This document shows, one piece after another, positions 50,312 to 64,000 of a stretch of 64,000 nt of DNA. The translations under genes were made by a program, and so were the position numbers. The notes below the pieces were generated by a model. It was not told where the DNA came from. It did no database searches and saw only the letters and a list, made by a program, of their open reading frames with translations. Every line of letters starts with the position of its first letter. The first letter of the stretch is position 1. Origin of the DNA: Opisthocomus hoazin (lineage: Eukaryota; Chordata; Aves; Opisthocomiformes; Opisthocomidae); the NCBI RefSeq assembly GCF_030867145.1, contig NC_134428.1, positions 25,461,537 through 25,525,536 on the forward strand, written 5' to 3'.

Positions 50312-50388
50312 GAGAGGCGGCGGGGGGCGGGACGCAGGGGCGGTGGCGGCAGCGGCGGGCGGGCGGGCGGCCGAGCCTCGCACTCTCC

Positions 50389-64000
<13,612 letters not shown>

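Overview
The window is vertebrate nuclear DNA, almost certainly from a bird. It holds 3'-end fragments of CR1 LINEs with the avian ATTCTATG or TCACAGAAT-type tails, compact intron-rich genes with canonical GT-AG borders, and short GC-rich, CpG-rich patches. There is no prokaryotic or viral gene organisation. Two recognisable protein-coding genes account for the conserved coding content, and they are arranged head to head.

1-1610 is intergenic sequence downstream of the first gene, with no gene that I can support. From 49787 down to about 1615 on the minus strand lies the complete coding region of ARHGAP17 (RICH1/Nadrin). I could join 20 coding exons base by base into one uninterrupted 880-codon frame: a BAR domain, then a RhoGAP domain, then a long proline-rich tail ending in a PDZ-type C-terminus. 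Its 23-kb first intron (26569-49734) contains three CR1 fragments, a minisatellite, CpG-rich patches and an unusual 114-bp duplication.

49080-50720 is a CpG island lying between the two start codons, which are only about 600 bp apart. It looks like a shared TATA-less bidirectional promoter, with ETS-like motifs, an E-box, GC boxes and three CCAAT boxes.

From 50389 to the right edge on the plus strand runs LCMT1 (leucine carboxyl methyltransferase 1). Six complete coding exons are present and the first 26 bases of a seventh; the gene continues beyond the window. Intron 2 uses a non-canonical GC donor. Intron 5 (7.9 kb) carries an old, decayed CR1-like LINE.

The two proteins act in different pathways: Cdc42/Rac GTPase control at junctions and membranes, and carboxyl methylation of the PP2A catalytic subunit. 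Any link between them is by shared promoter rather than by a common pathway. I found no new biological system. The most unusual local structures are the 114-bp copy flanked by a 9-bp direct repeat, the GC-AG intron, the compact divergent promoter and an orphan CpG-rich patch in ARHGAP17 intron 1.
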